Assembly (NCBI GenBank): GCA_951640165.1
Contig: OX621253.1
Span: forward strand, 33,301,969 to 33,365,968
Length of the DNA: 64,000 nt
Direction of reading: 5' to 3'
DNA from: Pseudoips prasinana
Lineage: Eukaryota > Arthropoda > Insecta > Lepidoptera > Nolidae
The notes under the pieces are model-generated. The model was not told where the DNA came from and made no database searches. It saw only the letters and a program-made list of their open reading frames with translations. Numbering within the stretch: the stretch's first letter is position 1; every line of letters begins with the position of its first letter. Position numbers and translations under genes: made by a program. Of the stretch, positions 61,703 to 64,000 are shown piece by piece.

Positions 61703-62210
61703 GTTATTATTATTATTATTTTTAATCAGGCAGGCAGTTGAAACAACTGATAATTGCCTGTATCTAGTACACTGAGTTAGCTTGTCGTTTTTGTTGTTAT
61801 TATGTCTAGTCTGTTCTTAAATATGTTGGTGTTTGGTGCTGACACTACGTCTTGGGGTAGTTTGTTCCATTCTTTAACGACTCTGTTCGAAAGGAAATTC
61901 TTGTGAGGTATGTTGTGTGAGAAGCGGGTCTCAAGTTTAAAGGTGTGACCTCTCAGACGGGTATTATTGTCTCGATTGAACATATCTTAGAACTGGTGAA
62001 GGTCATAGTGTCCATTTAGGATTTTATATGTTTCGATCAGATCATGTTCTTTTTGGAAATACTAAATAGGAAGTAACGTGTCTATTTAGTATTTCCAAAA
62101 ATAACATGATCTGATCGAAACCTATGAAATACTAAATGGACACTATGACCTTCACCTTAAATAGACACGTTCCTTCCTATTTAGTATTGCCAAAAAGAAG
62201 AACATATAAG
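61703..62210 (-). pseudogene. LINE carboxy end with palindromic 5' junction
   Basis: The minus strand reads KEHDLIETYKILNGHYDLHQ, F, a TAA stop, then MFNRDNNTRLRGHTFKLETR and NFLSNRVVKEWNKLPQDVVS with APNTNIFKNRLD and a stop at 61777. The IETYKILNG...RGH.FKL...F..RVV..WN.LP..VV.A.....FKNRLD series is a classic LINE carboxy end. A 3' UTR and an (AAT)n tail (61703-61722) follow. Upstream of KEHD the sequence folds back on itself (62002-62160): part of the LINE is present in inverted orientation, giving a palindrome. Confidence 0.8.
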
Positions 62211-62289
62211 GTTAGAATTACCTCTAAAAAACTACTTAAGTAGGCTTCCTGTTACCACATTCATTGTTACAAATTAGTTAAAAGTTTGC

Positions 62290-62676
62290 TCATGTGGCTC
62301 GGGAGTTAACCACCTCGGCGCCCTCGTGTTTCGGGTTGGATTCGGATCTTAACAACTGTACCACACGTGTAGTCATAGTATGTAGCACGTGGATGCTCTA
62401 TTAAAGCCAAACTCTGTACACGGAACCACTTACGTGTGTTTTCTAACAATCCTTAACCAAACTAATTTATTAATACGTACGGCGTCCAGCTCACCCTCGT
62501 TACATGGCATGTGCGGGTCACACGCCGTCCGGCACCCTTATTACATTCTATGGGCGACATTCTGACCTCACTCCTAAAAGCAAAACTCCAGAAACTTCTT
62601 CTAAAACTCTCGTAATATACGAGTGAATGGCAGCTGGGAGTAAACCTCTTTACCACAGCTGGGAAATATTGGACTA
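62290..62676. other. SINE-E-like trace and unassigned repeat-like DNA
   Basis: GTTTCGGGTTGGATTCGGAT at 62328 is a weak B-box-like piece. The minus-strand frame at 62462-62656 (VYYESFRRSFWSFAFRSEVR, MSPIECNKGAGRRVTRTCHV) looks like sequence I associate with lepidopteran repeats, but there is no second copy here to prove it. Confidence 0.4.
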
Positions 62677-62861
62677 TCCTACTATAATATAATAAATGTG
62701 AAATTTGTGAGGATGGATCTTTGGATGTTTGTTACTCTTTCACTCAAAAACTACGGGACGGATTTTGATGGATCTTTATACTTATATAGCTTGTATATAC
62801 GAATAACACAAACGCTATAATTTATAAAATTTTAAGCGGGTGAACCGCGGGGCGCGGCTGG
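62677..62861 (+). mobile_element. short Helitron, family 2
   Basis: Starts TCCTACTATAATATAATAAA after A. It has TGTTTGTTACTCTTTCACTC and ACTACGGGACGGATTTTGAT. It ends GCGGGTGAACCGCGGGGCGC then GGCTGG before T, so the terminal CTRR is CTGG. 185 bases. Confidence 0.85.
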
Positions 62862-64000
62862 TATTATATAAACTAAAGAGTTACATTTGTAATTACCTAC
62901 ATCCACTGCTGGATAAATGCGTCCCTAATGATCATTCCTATATGGCATAATAGCCATGCTTGACAGACGGGTTGGCAATCGCAGGTGGTTATTGTACTCA
63001 AAGAGACGCTGTTGACCCTTCTCTGATAGATCTTTTTTCTTTCGGTTTGAATCTATCGTCCTCCTTTGGATGAGTTAGGGTTGTGGTACGAGTGGCGTCA
63101 CCCATATCCGCACAGTTCAACTATTTGTGTGACCCATAAATGAGTTTTCAGAGTCTGAATGTGCGTTGTGTCCATTAATTTATTTTATTAAACTTCCCTG
63201 TGATAACGCGGTCGTTTTTCCTTGTACGGTTGTTGTCTTTTGTAAATTTTAAAATATATTTATAACGTATAATTAAAAGGAGAACATTAAAAATATTATT
63301 GTAATTATTATTACAATGCTAATTATTATTTACTTCGTTTTGAAATCGATTAAGAAAGTAAAAAAAAAAATATGCATTGCTACATAATAGTAAACTGAAT
63401 AAAATATAGTAAAGAAGTAGACACTTAAGCGGTTTACTTTTTAGTTCCTACCTATTAAACTCTAATATTTAATGGAATAATAAAAATACATGTAAAGTTC
63501 ATTTTACATATTCAGCGGCCTAATTAGCGTCAGAATGTTACACAGGAATATTATAATACTGGTTAATATTGAAGAAGTTTGGTTAGCTATACATAAAAAA
63601 TGAAAGCTATCGGATTTACAAGTTATAGTCTAGCATATTCCCAGAACTAAGGACACATTATTAAAACCAGGTGGTTTTAATAATCAGCAAAACCATACAT
63701 TCTACTAACACTAACCACATTTCATCAAAGTTTATTGGGGAATTTAAAATAAGTTCTGTGTCTATTACAATATGATTGAATTCCAAATACTTAACATCAT
63801 ATTTATCGACGATAAATACTAGTATATTTGTACTGATCAACTGTAAAACGAAACACAAACATGAATACAAACCATTCTTATTTAATTAGTGATAAGTTAT
63901 ATTCGTATCACGTATGAATAAATTCCAAAAATAGCTATACACACATATGTACATATATATTTTTATCGATGTATACTGTATTATTTCATAACCATTCTTA
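62862..64000. other. AT-rich DNA with LINE and SINE traces
   Basis: 62897-62995 carries a decayed RTE-like end (ATCCACTGCTGGATAAATGC, CATGCTTGACAGACGGGTTG). 63105-63190 is SINE-E-like (CAACTATTTGTGTGACCCAT, AGAGTCTGAATGTGCGTTGT). The rest is AT-rich with no supported gene. Confidence 0.45.

Noticed and set aside
1..64000. CRISPR array, retron, bacterial defence island or phage
   Set aside because: There are no spaced identical short repeats with unique spacers and no prokaryotic gene order. Repeat content, (TTTA)n and GATGAT tails, and Helitron ends are those of an insect genome.

Overview
The window looks like intergenic or intronic DNA from a moth or butterfly (Lepidoptera). It is AT-rich and dense with interspersed repeats whose ends are typical of lepidopteran genomes: short non-autonomous Helitrons ending in a hairpin plus CTAG (seen reversed as CTAGCTGTGCCCCGCGG), several tRNA-headed SINE families, a 5S-rRNA-like SINE, 5'-truncated non-LTR retrotransposons (LINEs), and an AAAACCGGCC...GGAACCCTAAAA element. 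I found no convincing host protein-coding exon, true tRNA or rRNA gene, CRISPR array or bacterial-type operon. Almost every open reading frame that looks like a protein is the carboxy end of a decayed LINE.

Layout. 1-5 kb: AT-rich sequence, a strong hairpin at 1.63 kb, SINE pieces and two LINE 3' ends. 5.3-7.8 kb: frameshifted LINE remnant, a SINE split by a LINE tail, a Helitron and a complete SINE-A. 8-19 kb: sparse repeats, a jockey-like LINE end (11.5 kb), a hairpin (13.3 kb), and LINE ends at 15.3 and 17.5 kb. 20-29 kb: SINE split by a Helitron, LINE tails, the AAAACCGGCC element, a jockey-like LINE flanked by a 91-bp duplication (25.5-26.3 kb), and a SINE split by a second tRNA-like element. 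29.4-33.1 kb: the largest element, a LINE with a recognisable but broken reverse transcriptase, followed by a second tail. 33.3-35.2 kb: SINE cluster. 35.2-38.1 kb: the most repeat-poor stretch, holding a GC-rich block with a TATA sequence that could be a host promoter. 38-49 kb: long foldback element, tandem/palindromic GCGCGC repeats, 5S-like SINEs, Helitrons and two copies of a mariner-type MITE. 50-54 kb: degenerate tandem repeats and mostly unrecognised DNA. 54-57 kb: truncated copy of the 30-kb LINE and a further LINE fragment. 58-62 kb: hairpin, a Helitron carrying a 350-bp inverted-repeat insert, a 16-bp minisatellite, more Helitrons and a LINE tail ending in a palindrome. 62.9-64 kb: AT-rich DNA.

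The elements do not form a pathway. What they record is a history of nested insertion. At least seven host-repeat/insert pairs can be read directly, most with target duplications (TA, 7 bp, 9 bp, 12 bp, 91 bp), which gives a relative order of activity. The least explained structures are the 87-bp inverted repeat in the Helitron at 59 kb, the 91-bp duplication around the jockey insertion, the GC-rich TATA block at 35.9 kb, and a motif GAAACACGTGTYGGGT shared by two unrelated loci. All family names rest on my reading of sequence features and remembered family patterns; no database was searched.
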